From: CAG-826 sp964583155
GTDB lineage: Bacteria > Bacillota_I > Bacilli_A > RFN20 > CAG-826
NCBI GenBank assembly: GCA_964583155.1
Contig: CAZOUY010000001.1
Span: 248,001 to 312,000, forward strand
Reading direction: 5' to 3'
Length of the DNA stretch: 64,000 nucleotides
In this document: positions 1-8,171 of the stretch, one piece after another
How the letters are laid out: every line of letters starts with the position of its first letter
Position numbering within the stretch: the first letter of the stretch is position 1
Notes under the pieces: model-generated
The model's database searches: none
What the model was told of the DNA's origin: nothing
What the model saw: only the letters and a program-made list of their open reading frames with translations
Position numbers and translations under genes: made by a program

Positions 1-1
1 G

Positions 2-32
2 TAGCCTTTATTAATTTAAAGGCTATTTTTTT
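2..32 (+). terminator. Terminator-like hairpin at the window edge
   Basis: TAGCCTTTA and TAAAGGCTA form a perfect 9-bp stem with a 6-nt loop, followed on the plus strand by a run of T. It would stop a plus-strand gene entering from the left. The uvrC stop codon lies inside the right arm. A T-run for the minus strand would lie outside the window, so a bidirectional role cannot be judged. Confidence 0.5.
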
Positions 33-1789
33 ATCTCTTCATGTAGCTTATCATAGACATGACGCGCGACATCATACGGGAGGATTTGCCTTAATTCCTC
101 AATCGAGGCTTTCTTCATATCATCCAGCGATGGATAACGCGCAAAAAGAGTCTGTTTTCTTTTATTGCCGAGGCCGGGAATTTTATCGAATATGGAGCTG
201 ATGAGGCTTTTAGAACGCTGTTCATGATGAAAACGGATGGCATAGCGATGAACCTCATCCTGCATGCGCATCAAAAGAAAGAACAGAGGCGAATCCTGCT
301 TTAAGGGAAAGATCTCCCCTTGATCACTCATCAAGCCCTCCGTTTGATGCTTATCATTTTTATAAAGACCCACCAAGGGAATCGAAAGATTGAGATCCAC
401 TAACGATTCCTTCGCCGCATTGATTTGCCCTAGGCCCCCATCGACGATGATCAAGTCAGGAAGATCTTGCTTTTCTTCAATTAAGCGATGATAGCGACGA
501 TAAACCACCTCTTTCATTGAGGCATAATCGTCGCGCTTCTCTTCATGCTCGATATGATATTTGCGATACATCTTCTTCGCCTTTTGCCCATTGATAAAGC
601 ACACCATGGCGCCGATAGGATTCGTGCCCTGGAGATGCGAGTTATCGAATAATTCGATGCGATAGGGGGTGGCAATTCCCAGCATTTGCCCTAATTCCTC
701 CAAAAGCGCCATATTATTGTCATCAAGACGCGCTGTAAGGAAGTGCTCATCTAAGCCCGCCTTAGCGTTTTTTAACGCGAGATCGACCAATTCTAATTTT
801 TGCCCCTTGCTCGGAGCGTAGACATGAACGTTGAACGCTAAGGAGAGCAAATCGACGATCTCCGGTAAGGAAACGATGATTTCCTTAGGTAAGGGATGAT
901 TAATATAATATTGTCCGATGAGATTGCTCACCTGATCGATCACATCATCGAAAAGCTCCACCACAAAGAAATCCTTTCCTAACAACTTGCCTTGACGATA
1001 CAGTAAAACCGCCAAGCCCAAATAGCCATCGCGCATCGAAATCGCAAAAACATCGCGGTTAACCTTATCGCGGCTATCAACGCTTTGATGAGCGGTTACA
1101 TGGTCAATCGCATCGATGATCCTTTTATATTCGGAGGCCTTTTCAAAATGAAGCAAATCCGCCTCTTTTTTCATCAAGGCGACCATTTCTTGGCGTTTTT
1201 TGGTGTCGTTTCCGCTCATAAAGGCTTCAATTTCCTTGATCAGAGGTTGATAAACATCATCGGTGATATCCTGAAGGCAAGGACCTAAGCATTGCCCCAT
1301 ATGATAATATAAGCAAGGCGTCGGAGGAAGAGTCCGGCACTTTCGAAGCGGAAAAAGCGCGTTTAAAAGATTGATGATTTCATAGCACGCTCCGGAATTC
1401 GGAAAGGGTCCATAATAATGATAATTCGGATCATTATCGCGATACATAATGCGCAAAAAGGGATCCTTCTTTTTATAAATAGCGATATAGGGATATGACT
1501 TTCCATCCTTCAACAAAATATTGTAGGGCGGATAGTGTTGCCTGATTAAATTGATTTCCAATAACAACGCCTCTTTTTCCGTGGCGGTTTGAATGGTTTC
1601 AAAGTAAGTGACCTCATTCACCATGCGCTTGACCTTTCCCTTTTGAGGACGCAAAAAATACTGCGAAACACGTTTCTTTAAATCCTTCGCTTTTCCAACA
1701 TATATCACCTTATCGTGAGCATTATGCATCAAATAGACGCCCGGAGATGATGGCAAAAGATCGATCTCCTCTTTTAAACGATCGTTCAT
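23..1789 (-). CDS. uvrC: Excinuclease ABC subunit C
   Basis: UvrC is the nuclease of nucleotide excision repair; it makes the 3' and 5' cuts around a lesion in DNA bound by UvrB. At 588 aa it has the normal family length. Visible parts are an N-terminal GIY-YIG nuclease (SPGVYLM at about residue 14, YVGKAKDLKKRV at about 30), a UVR/UvrB-contact motif near residues 200-235, an RNase H-like C-terminal nuclease (ELFDNSHLQG, IIVDGGLGQ), and a closing helix-hairpin-helix region (IPGLGNKRKQTL). The ATG overlaps the mutS2 stop by 4 nt (ATGA) behind a GGTGGTGA ribosome site, so the two genes are probably coupled. The mutS2-to-uvrC direction matches the Bacillus neighbourhood, with the genes that lie between them there missing. 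Confidence 0.97.
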   Translation of the reverse strand: MNDRLKEEIDLLPSSPGVYLMHNAHDKVIYVGKAKDLKKRVSQYFLRPQKGKVKRMVNEVTYFETIQTATEKEALLLEINLIRQHYPPYNILLKDGKSYPYIAIYKKKDPFLRIMYRDNDPNYHYYGPFPNSGACYEIINLLNALFPLRKCRTLPPTPCLYYHMGQCLGPCLQDITDDVYQPLIKEIEAFMSGNDTKKRQEMVALMKKEADLLHFEKASEYKRIIDAIDHVTAHQSVDSRDKVNRDVFAISMRDGYLGLAVLLYRQGKLLGKDFFVVELFDDVIDQVSNLIGQYYINHPLPKEIIVSLPEIVDLLSLAFNVHVYAPSKGQKLELVDLALKNAKAGLDEHFLTARLDDNNMALLEELGQMLGIATPYRIELFDNSHLQGTNPIGAMVCFINGQKAKKMYRKYHIEHEEKRDDYASMKEVVYRRYHRLIEEKQDLPDLIIVDGGLGQINAAKESLVDLNLSIPLVGLYKNDKHQTEGLMSDQGEIFPLKQDSPLFFLLMRMQDEVHRYAIRFHHEQRSKSLISSIFDKIPGLGNKRKQTLFARYPSLDDMKKASIEELRQILPYDVARHVYDKLHEEIKK

Positions 1790-4098
1790 TTTAAAGTCAC
1801 CACCGTGGCCCCGACGCCGCCTTCATTGGCCCCTCCAAGGCGATATGATTCGACAAAATCCTGTTTTTTCAAATATTGATGAATCGCGGTTCTTAACGCA
1901 CCGGTCCCGGATCCATGAATGATGCGCACCATTTTCAAATGATGAACGCGCGCATTGTCCAAGTATTTCTCGACACTCTCAAGGGCCTCTTCGACATGAA
2001 GACCGATGACATTATGCTCCATCTTGATCGATGTAGCCACAATGGGATCGCCATTTTGACGTGGCTTGGTGCCCTTTATCAACGGCTTTTTAATCTTTTG
2101 ACAACGATTTAGCTTCGTTTGAATCGTTAAACCCTCCGAAGTTAAAATCGTCACCTGTTGATTACGAAGACGCGTAATACGACCGGTGATCCCGCTATCG
2201 CTGATCACCACATAATCATCGATGGCCAAATCCTGCTTTTCATCGATGATGTTCTCTTCCTCAAGATCCTCGCTATCATGAATTCTTTTGCGCATGGCCA
2301 CCGCCTCATGATACTTAAGATCTTTTTCCTTTAACCGATCGATAGCATCATCGATCATCGCCTCTAATTCGCGCATTTTTTGGTTCTTTTCTTCCTGAAA
2401 TTCGCTTTCGAGCCTCTGTCTATAGGTCGCCATTTCTTCATAGAAGCGCGCGATTTTTTCCTCATCCTGTTTAATGGATGCTTCCTTATCCGCTAATTGC
2501 TGTCTTTTATTTTCTTCTTCGGCAATTAGCTTTTCTAAATAGTCCAATTTCGCGGTTAAATCGTGATTCTCGCGATCGGAAAGAAGCGCTAGGGCCCGAT
2601 CGATAATCGAAGAGGGAATACCATGTCGTTTAGCGACTTCTAAAGCGTACGAGCGTCCGGGAACGCCCAATTTCAAGCGATATAAGGGCTGGAGCTTCTC
2701 TTCATCAAAAAGCATAGAGCCAAGAATAAGGTGATCATTCGAAAAGGCGTATTCCTTAACGCCCGGGAAATGGGATGAAACCATCGCAAAAACGCGTTTA
2801 TTGAGGAATTCCTCGATCAACGCGATGGCTAAGGCCTCCCCTTCTTGAGGATCGGTTCCGGTGCCTATTTCATCGATCAACACTAAGGTTCTTTCATTTA
2901 AAGACGCTAAAATGGTTTTGATTGCCTCCATATGTCCGGAAAAAGTCGATAAATCATCATTCAAGGATTGCTGATCGCCGATATCGCATAGAAAGTGATC
3001 GAACATTGAAATGGAGGCCGGTTCATCGCAAGGAATCGCTAAACCGCATTGATGCATATAGCATAATAAGCCAACGCACTTCATCGCCACGGTTTTACCA
3101 CCGGCGTTTGGACCGCTTAGTATCATCACGCGGTGCTCATCATCTAGCAAAAAATCATTTTTGACGATTTTCTTTCGATCGATAAATGGATGCCGACCGC
3201 CTTTAATTTGGATTCGTGGCGTGGAAGAAATTTTCGAAACATAGCAATCATTCTCATGCGCATAGATCGCTTTGGCTTGGACAAAATCCAATTCTCCTAA
3301 AAGATTATTATTGCTAATAAGGGCTCGCTCATCATTTAAAACAATCCCGGTTAATTGCGCCAAAATTCTTTTAATTTCATCTTCCTCTTGTTGATGTAAA
3401 AAAAGCAAACGGTTGTTCTGTTCGACAATCGCTGAGGGCTCAATGAAAACGGTCATGCCACTTGAAGATACATCGTGAACAATGCCACTTACTTGTCCCT
3501 TTTCACTCATCTTCACGGGTAAAACATAATGCCCATTGCGCATCGTGATTGTTTTATCGGTTAGAAGATTTTGATATTGCGATGCCATCGCATTAATCTG
3601 CATCTTTAAATCGCCCTCTGCTTTAATAATTTGCTTGCGCAAGGAGCGTAATTCACTACTAGCGTCATCATAAATCTGAAGTGACGGCGCAATGATGCGC
3701 TGAATTGTCTTTAATAGATGAACTAAATCTTGAAAATCGCGAATCATCTCTTTCATCAAAGGATAATCACCCGCGACGTTTTTTATAAAATCACATGTTT
3801 TATTGACGTTTTCAATATCATTGACGATCATCATAAAGTCCTTCGGGGTGAGAATGCCACCCTTATGGGCAAAATCCATGATTGGCGTTAGATCCTCCGA
3901 ATTGATAAACGGAAGCAGCCCATAGGCCGCATAAAAGGATTGCGCTTCGTCAAGAAGAGCGAGGGCGTGATTTAAAAAATATTCATCATGAAATAATGTC
4001 AGCTCGCTAATTTTTTTTCGACCGATCTCCGTTTTCGCTTTCGTTAACAAAATGTCAGTTAACTGCGAAAAGGCACAGGTCTCACGTATATCCTTCAT
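1786..4098 (-). CDS. mutS2: Endonuclease MutS2
   Basis: MutS2 is a MutS-family ATPase/nuclease that acts on branched DNA and, in Bacillus, on collided ribosomes; it does not perform ordinary mismatch repair. At 770 aa it has the usual length. The Walker A motif GPNAGGKT sits near residue 330, followed by the Walker B stretch LVLIDEIGTGTDP. A long charged coiled coil spans about 505-610. The C-terminal Smr nuclease domain (about 690-770) carries HGSGTGALR. The mismatch-recognition domain of MutS1 is absent, as expected. The start has AAGGGGTGATATTGC before ATG. It heads a two-gene unit with uvrC. In Bacillus mutS2 lies downstream of rnhC-zapA-cvpA-polX; here rnhC is 4 kb away on the other strand and the genes between are absent. 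Confidence 0.96.
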   Translation of the reverse strand: MKDIRETCAFSQLTDILLTKAKTEIGRKKISELTLFHDEYFLNHALALLDEAQSFYAAYGLLPFINSEDLTPIMDFAHKGGILTPKDFMMIVNDIENVNKTCDFIKNVAGDYPLMKEMIRDFQDLVHLLKTIQRIIAPSLQIYDDASSELRSLRKQIIKAEGDLKMQINAMASQYQNLLTDKTITMRNGHYVLPVKMSEKGQVSGIVHDVSSSGMTVFIEPSAIVEQNNRLLFLHQQEEDEIKRILAQLTGIVLNDERALISNNNLLGELDFVQAKAIYAHENDCYVSKISSTPRIQIKGGRHPFIDRKKIVKNDFLLDDEHRVMILSGPNAGGKTVAMKCVGLLCYMHQCGLAIPCDEPASISMFDHFLCDIGDQQSLNDDLSTFSGHMEAIKTILASLNERTLVLIDEIGTGTDPQEGEALAIALIEEFLNKRVFAMVSSHFPGVKEYAFSNDHLILGSMLFDEEKLQPLYRLKLGVPGRSYALEVAKRHGIPSSIIDRALALLSDRENHDLTAKLDYLEKLIAEEENKRQQLADKEASIKQDEEKIARFYEEMATYRQRLESEFQEEKNQKMRELEAMIDDAIDRLKEKDLKYHEAVAMRKRIHDSEDLEEENIIDEKQDLAIDDYVVISDSGITGRITRLRNQQVTILTSEGLTIQTKLNRCQKIKKPLIKGTKPRQNGDPIVATSIKMEHNVIGLHVEEALESVEKYLDNARVHHLKMVRIIHGSGTGALRTAIHQYLKKQDFVESYRLGGANEGGVGATVVTLK

Positions 4099-4323
4099 GC
4101 AATATCACCCCTTGTATCTTATCATATTTTGGTCCATGTTTCGAAAGGAAATGACGAAATAAAAGAAAATGATTGTCCTTTCAGTCCATCAAATGACAAA
4201 AAAGCGAAAGAAAAGAGGCCGATAATTTATATATACTATGAAAATCAAGGCGGTTATGTCTTCTTCTTCCAAAATAATTACCTATGATCAATGCTTAATA
4301 CTACGCCAAGCACAAGCGCTATT

Positions 4324-4851
4324 TTAAAAAGCGTTTTTAAGACTCTCCTTTACTATTTCGCAAATTTTATTGATCTCTTTTTCATCAATGCTATTGATGA
4401 ATGTAATATAGGCGATTTCAACTTCATTATAGTAAAGATACACTCTTTTCAAAGAAGCCATATCCTTAATTGCCATAACTTCCAAGGATGAATCATCCTT
4501 AATAGTGTCTTGGAAGCTTGCCACATTCAAACTTAATACTTCAAAATCTAAAGTACCGACCGAAAAACCGGGGCTAGGAAAATCATAATCATAGATTTTG
4601 TCATTAATTATTTTGGCATCGACACCTCCGCTTTGAAAGAAATATTGCAAATTTTGATACTCATCATCAAAATCGGGGATGATGAATCTTTCTTCATTTT
4701 TATTCATAAAGATTGCATAAAAAGCCATGACCTCCGAATAATTATCGAATGTATATACTCCTGATATTAAATTTCCCGTCACGTTATTCGCGCATCCGCA
4801 TATATAAAACATTAAACAAAATAACAAACTTGATCCTTTCTTGATTCTCAT
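4324..4851 (-). CDS. Putative lipoprotein, unknown family
   Basis: I do not recognise this 175-aa protein. Its N-terminus is MRIKKGSSLLFCLMFY followed by ICGC, a charged n-region, hydrophobic core and lipobox-like cysteine at residue 20, so it is probably exported and lipid-anchored. The rest is predicted soluble and rich in Asp, Asn and aromatic residues, with no motif I can name. The start has GGGAG 6 nt before ATG. Its upstream region resembles that of the duplicated lipoproteins at 6.7-7.6 kb, so the genes are probably co-regulated although the sequences are not obviously homologous. It has its own promoter and sits alone between mutS2 and the protease gene. Base composition is more AT-rich than the flanking repair genes, which suits accessory DNA. 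Confidence 0.72.
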   Translation of the reverse strand: MRIKKGSSLLFCLMFYICGCANNVTGNLISGVYTFDNYSEVMAFYAIFMNKNEERFIIPDFDDEYQNLQYFFQSGGVDAKIINDKIYDYDFPSPGFSVGTLDFEVLSLNVASFQDTIKDDSSLEVMAIKDMASLKRVYLYYNEVEIAYITFINSIDEKEINKICEIVKESLKNAF

Positions 4852-4898
4852 AGTTTTCTCCCATTTTTATTGTCTTTTTTTCGTTTCACTGCAATTAG

Positions 4899-4927
4899 AG
4901 ATTATCATAGCCTTAAATACCAAACAA
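4899..4927 (-). promoter_or_regulatory. Extended -10 promoter of the lipoprotein gene
   Basis: On the minus strand TTGTTT (4922-4927) is followed after 17 bp by TAATCT (4899-4904), preceded by TG at the extended -10 position. The surrounding 55 bp match the region upstream of the gene at 7643 at most positions. The spacing is read from sequence; activity is inferred. Confidence 0.6.
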
Positions 4928-5111
4928 TATGCTATGCCGTTTTTCAATTTATAGTTTAGAACGATGGTATATCATAAGGCATCAAAAACACATTGATATT
5001 AAAAACGAATAACGCCCAATATAGTCCGCATGATTTATATTAGCTCAAATATCTATGTGTTCTGCGCTAATCCTCTTCAGACACACCTTAAAATTAACGC
5101 TGAAATAAAGC

Positions 5112-5157
5112 AAAAAACTGATCACATTGGAGATGAACTAAAAGATGACCAGTTTTT
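5112..5157 (-). terminator. Terminator of the lipoprotein-protease operon
   Basis: AAAAACTGATCA and TGACCAGTTTTT pair over 12 bp with one G-U wobble, around a 21-nt loop. T-runs lie on both sides, so it can work on either strand. It lies about 60 bp past the stop of the protease gene. Confidence 0.7.
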
Positions 5158-5218
5158 CGATTTTTCAATATCAGGTGTTAATTTTTAAATTTTAATATTA
5201 ATTCTAAATAGGATGGCT

Positions 5219-6703
5219 TTAACTATAGCTTACATTAAAATTGTCTAAGCAGATACGCCCCTTATTTCTATCTCCATACGGATTGCTATGAGTGGCATAA
5301 AATCTGATTCTGTTGGCGGTTTTTGGAAATAATACCACGAAACTATCAGGATCACCTTTTAATGTTGCTAATTTCGATGGATTGATTGTTAATTGATCGA
5401 TCCATTCTCCATCCTTTAAGTATTGAATAACGAAGCTTTCATGGAAAGCTCCTTCTAAGCTACTCCACATAGAAGAATCAAACGACAATCTTGAGAGGTT
5501 ATGGGGGAAAGTTATATCTAAATATGCATTACCGGCACCTTCTCTATTGGGCGACATAACTAAATATTCATTTTCAATGTAGCTTGTTCTTAACCTGCTT
5601 GTTTGAATAGTTCTGCCATTAGCCAATGTGACTGGTTTATCAATGTTATAGAAATAATATTGTCCGTTTCCTGCTTGATTAACAAAATCATTCGCAAAAT
5701 CCGAATCATGGAAATCATATGAATTAATGTAATTCATTTTATAGGTAATTATTCCCGTTTCCCCACAATCTAAAATATCTGAATCGCAATAATACTCCAC
5801 ATTACGTCCCCAATTCAATCTCGCCTTAATAAATTGCTTTGTTATTTTTTCGTCATTATTTTTTGAAATACCAGTCCATGTTTCATATCCATAAATATTG
5901 GTATAATGTTTAGAAAACTCACCATCACCAGATTTACTGCCTGTAAACAAGGTCACTGGTATTCCTTCATTGATGCTGGCCACTATTTTATTCCAATAAT
6001 TCTTCTTTTCATTACCCATTAAAGTCCAATAATCTTTCGCTTCAATTTGATTTCCTAATCCTCTAACACTGATAACTTTATTGAATGCTTTTCTATAATC
6101 CCATGGCCAAACAAGCGTATTATCGGTTTCTCCAAAAATAGAAAAATACGTATGCGACAATACTGTACTAGCTAAAATAATGCGCTTATCAGAATTCGTT
6201 GGATCACTGATTATTTCTTTATAATCCAAATAACGAGCGAAATAATCTAAGATTCCCATAGCCGCTATCGGGCCACAACCACCATATGCCGTATAACCTT
6301 CGACACCTGAAGCAATTATAGCTTCCTCAATTTCTTCAGTTCGAAACAACGTAGTCTGCATTTCTATCGGAATTGCCTTTGAGACATCACTTGTTAATGC
6401 ACTATTATCATCATCTTTAAACCAATCATAATTACTATAATTCTTATTTAAATAATCCGATAGATTGTCTATTGCATCGCTGACAGAACCACTTACATTT
6501 CCACTTTTCGTATCATAGCTATTAGCTGATTCTGATTCTTCATTTAGCAAATAATTATAGTAAGAATCCCAATCATCAATAGAATTTTGTTCCATGATTT
6601 GAATATCATGTTGCGTAGCATGCTCAGCAATACTCGAAAAATCACAATTCGGGGTTGATAAAGTCAATGAAATTAAATTTGCTAACGAAAATAAATTACT
6701 CAT
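5219..6703 (-). CDS. C39-like/streptopain-like cysteine peptidase with C-terminal jelly-roll domain
   Basis: Predicted papain-fold cysteine protease of 494 aa. The catalytic set is readable: Cys143 in YGGCGPIAAMGILDYF, His266 in SKHYTNIYGYE, and Asn297 in ARLNWG. Residues 1-120 are acidic and polar and could be a propeptide. Residues about 345-494 look like a beta-sandwich of the discoidin/jelly-roll kind (AYLDITF, VIQYLKDGEW, GRICLDNFNVSYS), likely for binding a surface or glycan. The N-terminus has a short hydrophobic run but no Lys or Arg in front of it, so a standard signal peptide is not evident. Export is inferred from the neighbours and the domain. The start is fixed by AAAGGAGGAA 7 nt upstream; this site overlaps the stop of the preceding lipoprotein gene. 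Substrate unknown. Codon use is more AT-rich than the core genes. Confidence 0.78.
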   Translation of the reverse strand: MSNLFSLANLISLTLSTPNCDFSSIAEHATQHDIQIMEQNSIDDWDSYYNYLLNEESESANSYDTKSGNVSGSVSDAIDNLSDYLNKNYSNYDWFKDDDNSALTSDVSKAIPIEMQTTLFRTEEIEEAIIASGVEGYTAYGGCGPIAAMGILDYFARYLDYKEIISDPTNSDKRIILASTVLSHTYFSIFGETDNTLVWPWDYRKAFNKVISVRGLGNQIEAKDYWTLMGNEKKNYWNKIVASINEGIPVTLFTGSKSGDGEFSKHYTNIYGYETWTGISKNNDEKITKQFIKARLNWGRNVEYYCDSDILDCGETGIITYKMNYINSYDFHDSDFANDFVNQAGNGQYYFYNIDKPVTLANGRTIQTSRLRTSYIENEYLVMSPNREGAGNAYLDITFPHNLSRLSFDSSMWSSLEGAFHESFVIQYLKDGEWIDQLTINPSKLATLKGDPDSFVVLFPKTANRIRFYATHSNPYGDRNKGRICLDNFNVSYS

Positions 6704-6717
6704 AAATTATTCCTCCT

Positions 6718-7170
6718 TTAATTTGAATATAAATATGTAAAAACATCTAAATTATCTTTTTTGACATTCACAGCGTAATACTTCTCTTCACTAGAAGAAA
6801 GATTTGTGTAAGGTGTTATCCAGGAATGATTGTCATCCTTGTACGAAATATGAGTGCCAGTAGCGCCATCAAAGGCATCTTTAAAATTAATAAAATCGAT
6901 AGTTATCTTTTCCGATTCGCCAGTAATAATATAAAACTCAAGACTATAAAATTTATCGGCCACTAAATCATGGATAACGTTAATCCCGTTTGAACCTTGG
7001 AAAACATCCTCGGTTATTTCTTCAACATTTAAATAACATAATTGACTATCATCACACTCGTTAGATCCAGTAAAAAAACCAGGAATAAAATAATTAGTCC
7101 TCCGATTAATGCAAGACACCAATAGTAACGACATGATTAGAAATGAACATAATGATAAAACTTTTTTCAT
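6718..7170 (-). CDS. Lipoprotein, second copy of a tandem pair
   Basis: This 150-aa protein has a clear lipoprotein signal (MKKVLSLCSFLIMSLLLVSC, cysteine at residue 20). The mature part is about 130 aa with mixed strands (YFIPGFFTG, LCYLNVEEITEDVF, SLEFYIITGESEKITIDF) and ends in TYLYSN. It belongs to no family I recognise. It is nearly identical to the gene just upstream (7188-7643); differences cluster near the C-terminus and in a few surface residues. Its stop overlaps the AAAGGAGG site of the protease gene, so the two are translationally linked. Plausible roles are chaperone, inhibitor or anchor of the protease; that is inference from position only. Confidence 0.82.
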   Translation of the reverse strand: MKKVLSLCSFLIMSLLLVSCINRRTNYFIPGFFTGSNECDDSQLCYLNVEEITEDVFQGSNGINVIHDLVADKFYSLEFYIITGESEKITIDFINFKDAFDGATGTHISYKDDNHSWITPYTNLSSSEEKYYAVNVKKDNLDVFTYLYSN

Positions 7171-7187
7171 ATTAAATTATTCCTCCT

Positions 7188-7643
7188 TTAATTTGAATAT
7201 AAATATGTAAAAACATTTATATTATCTTTTTCGATATGCACAGAGTAATACTCCACTTCTCCATCAGCGAGATAGCTTGTGTACGGCCTTATCCATGAAT
7301 GATTATCGTCTTTATATGAAATAGGAGTACCCGTAGCGCCATCATAGGCATCTTTAAAATTAATAAAATCGACAGTGATCTTTTCCGATTCGCTAGTAAT
7401 AATATAAAACTCAAGACTATAGAATTTATCGGCTACTAAATCATGGATAACGTTAATCCCGTTTGCATCTTGGAAAACATCCTCGGTTATTTCTTCAACA
7501 TTTAAATAACATAATTGAGTATCATCACGCACGTTAGGCCCGGTGAAAAATCCAGGAATAAAATAATTAGTCCTCCGATTAATGCATGATACCAATAGTA
7601 ACGACATGATTAGAAATGAACATAATGATAAAACTTTTTTCAT
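7188..7643 (-). CDS. Lipoprotein, first copy of a tandem pair
   Basis: Paralogue of the next gene. I start it at the ATG at 7643 (MKKVLSLCSFL) rather than ten codons earlier because GAAAGGAAGAA lies just in front and the signal peptide then matches its twin exactly. That gives 151 aa with the lipobox VSC at residue 20. The mature domain is the same as in the twin; the C-terminal third has diverged most (RPYTSYLADGEVEYYSV versus TPYTNLSSSEEKYYAV). It opens a three-gene operon with the second copy and the cysteine peptidase. Function unknown. Confidence 0.82.
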   Translation of the reverse strand: MKKVLSLCSFLIMSLLLVSCINRRTNYFIPGFFTGPNVRDDTQLCYLNVEEITEDVFQDANGINVIHDLVADKFYSLEFYIITSESEKITVDFINFKDAYDGATGTPISYKDDNHSWIRPYTSYLADGEVEYYSVHIEKDNINVFTYLYSN

Positions 7644-8171
7644 ATTAGATTCTTCCTTTCCTATAGATAGCATCTAAAAAACAATTAATTACCTACAAGC
7701 ATATATCCGCCCGAGCAACGCACAATGAATCTGATATATTTTCCTACTGATATTCAAAAACACATGTCCTCCCCTCCTTTACATACCTTCATTTGTGTTT
7801 TTTCTTAAAAAAATCGACTTTCTTATTTATTTTTTATCACTTTACTTCAATTATAGTTTATCATGTGGGCAAATATTAGACAATATGATATGTAATGCTT
7901 TAATCTTACATTAGCGACCAAATGTCTAAATGAAGGTCGGCAAACAAAAAAGTCTTGAATTCAGGATGATTTTAATTGGCCAAAAAGGTCAAAGTAATAA
8001 TCTAAAGCAAATTATCTATAAATGTTTTTTTGTTTTCATAACATTGCGTGAAATTTATTTTTCGCTTTTTTTGGTCTCATATCATTTACAACTCAACAAA
8101 AAACAGTTTAGCGATAGGCCATCTTAATGAAATTGCTTTTTTTCTATGCTAAAATGAAAGAGGTGATGATC
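7644..8171. other. Intergenic region between the lipoprotein operon and rnhC
   Basis: A 528-bp AT-rich stretch between divergently read genes. It holds the promoter at 7855-7883 and a long leader with a pyrimidine-rich part. A possible 65-codon frame at 7930-8127 lacks a ribosome site and shows no protein-like character. I see nothing else. Confidence 0.55.
7855..7883 (-). promoter_or_regulatory. Extended -10 promoter of the lipoprotein-protease operon
   Basis: TTGTCT (7878-7883) and TAAACT (7855-7860) are 17 bp apart with TG at the extended -10 position. A TATAAT sits 5 bp further downstream as an alternative. The region matches that upstream of the lipoprotein gene at 4851 (CATATTGT, TATTT, ATGATAA, TAATTG in the same order and spacing). 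The leader to the ATG is about 200 nt. Confidence 0.6.

Larger units (their letters stand above)
4852..5218. other. Intergenic region between lipoprotein and protease genes
   Basis: This 367-bp AT-rich gap holds the lipoprotein promoter (4899-4927) and the hairpin terminator of the protease operon (5112-5157). I see no further open reading frame, RNA gene or repeat in it. Confidence 0.6.
6704..7643 (-). repeat. Tandem duplication of a lipoprotein gene with its downstream ribosome site
   Basis: Two units of about 470 bp (7171-7643 and 6704-7170) are nearly identical in DNA. Each unit carries the whole gene plus the 3' sequence TTCAAATTAAAGGAGGAAT, which serves as ribosome site for whatever follows. 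Because the duplicated block includes that site, the copy event kept the downstream gene translatable. Confidence 0.85.

Noticed and set aside
7930..8127. 65-codon frame before rnhC on the plus strand
   Set aside because: It has no ribosome site and low-complexity composition, and it lies in leader or promoter DNA.
8150..8155. TAAAAT with TG as an rnhC promoter
   Set aside because: The start would fall within the ribosome site; no -35 is visible at the right distance.
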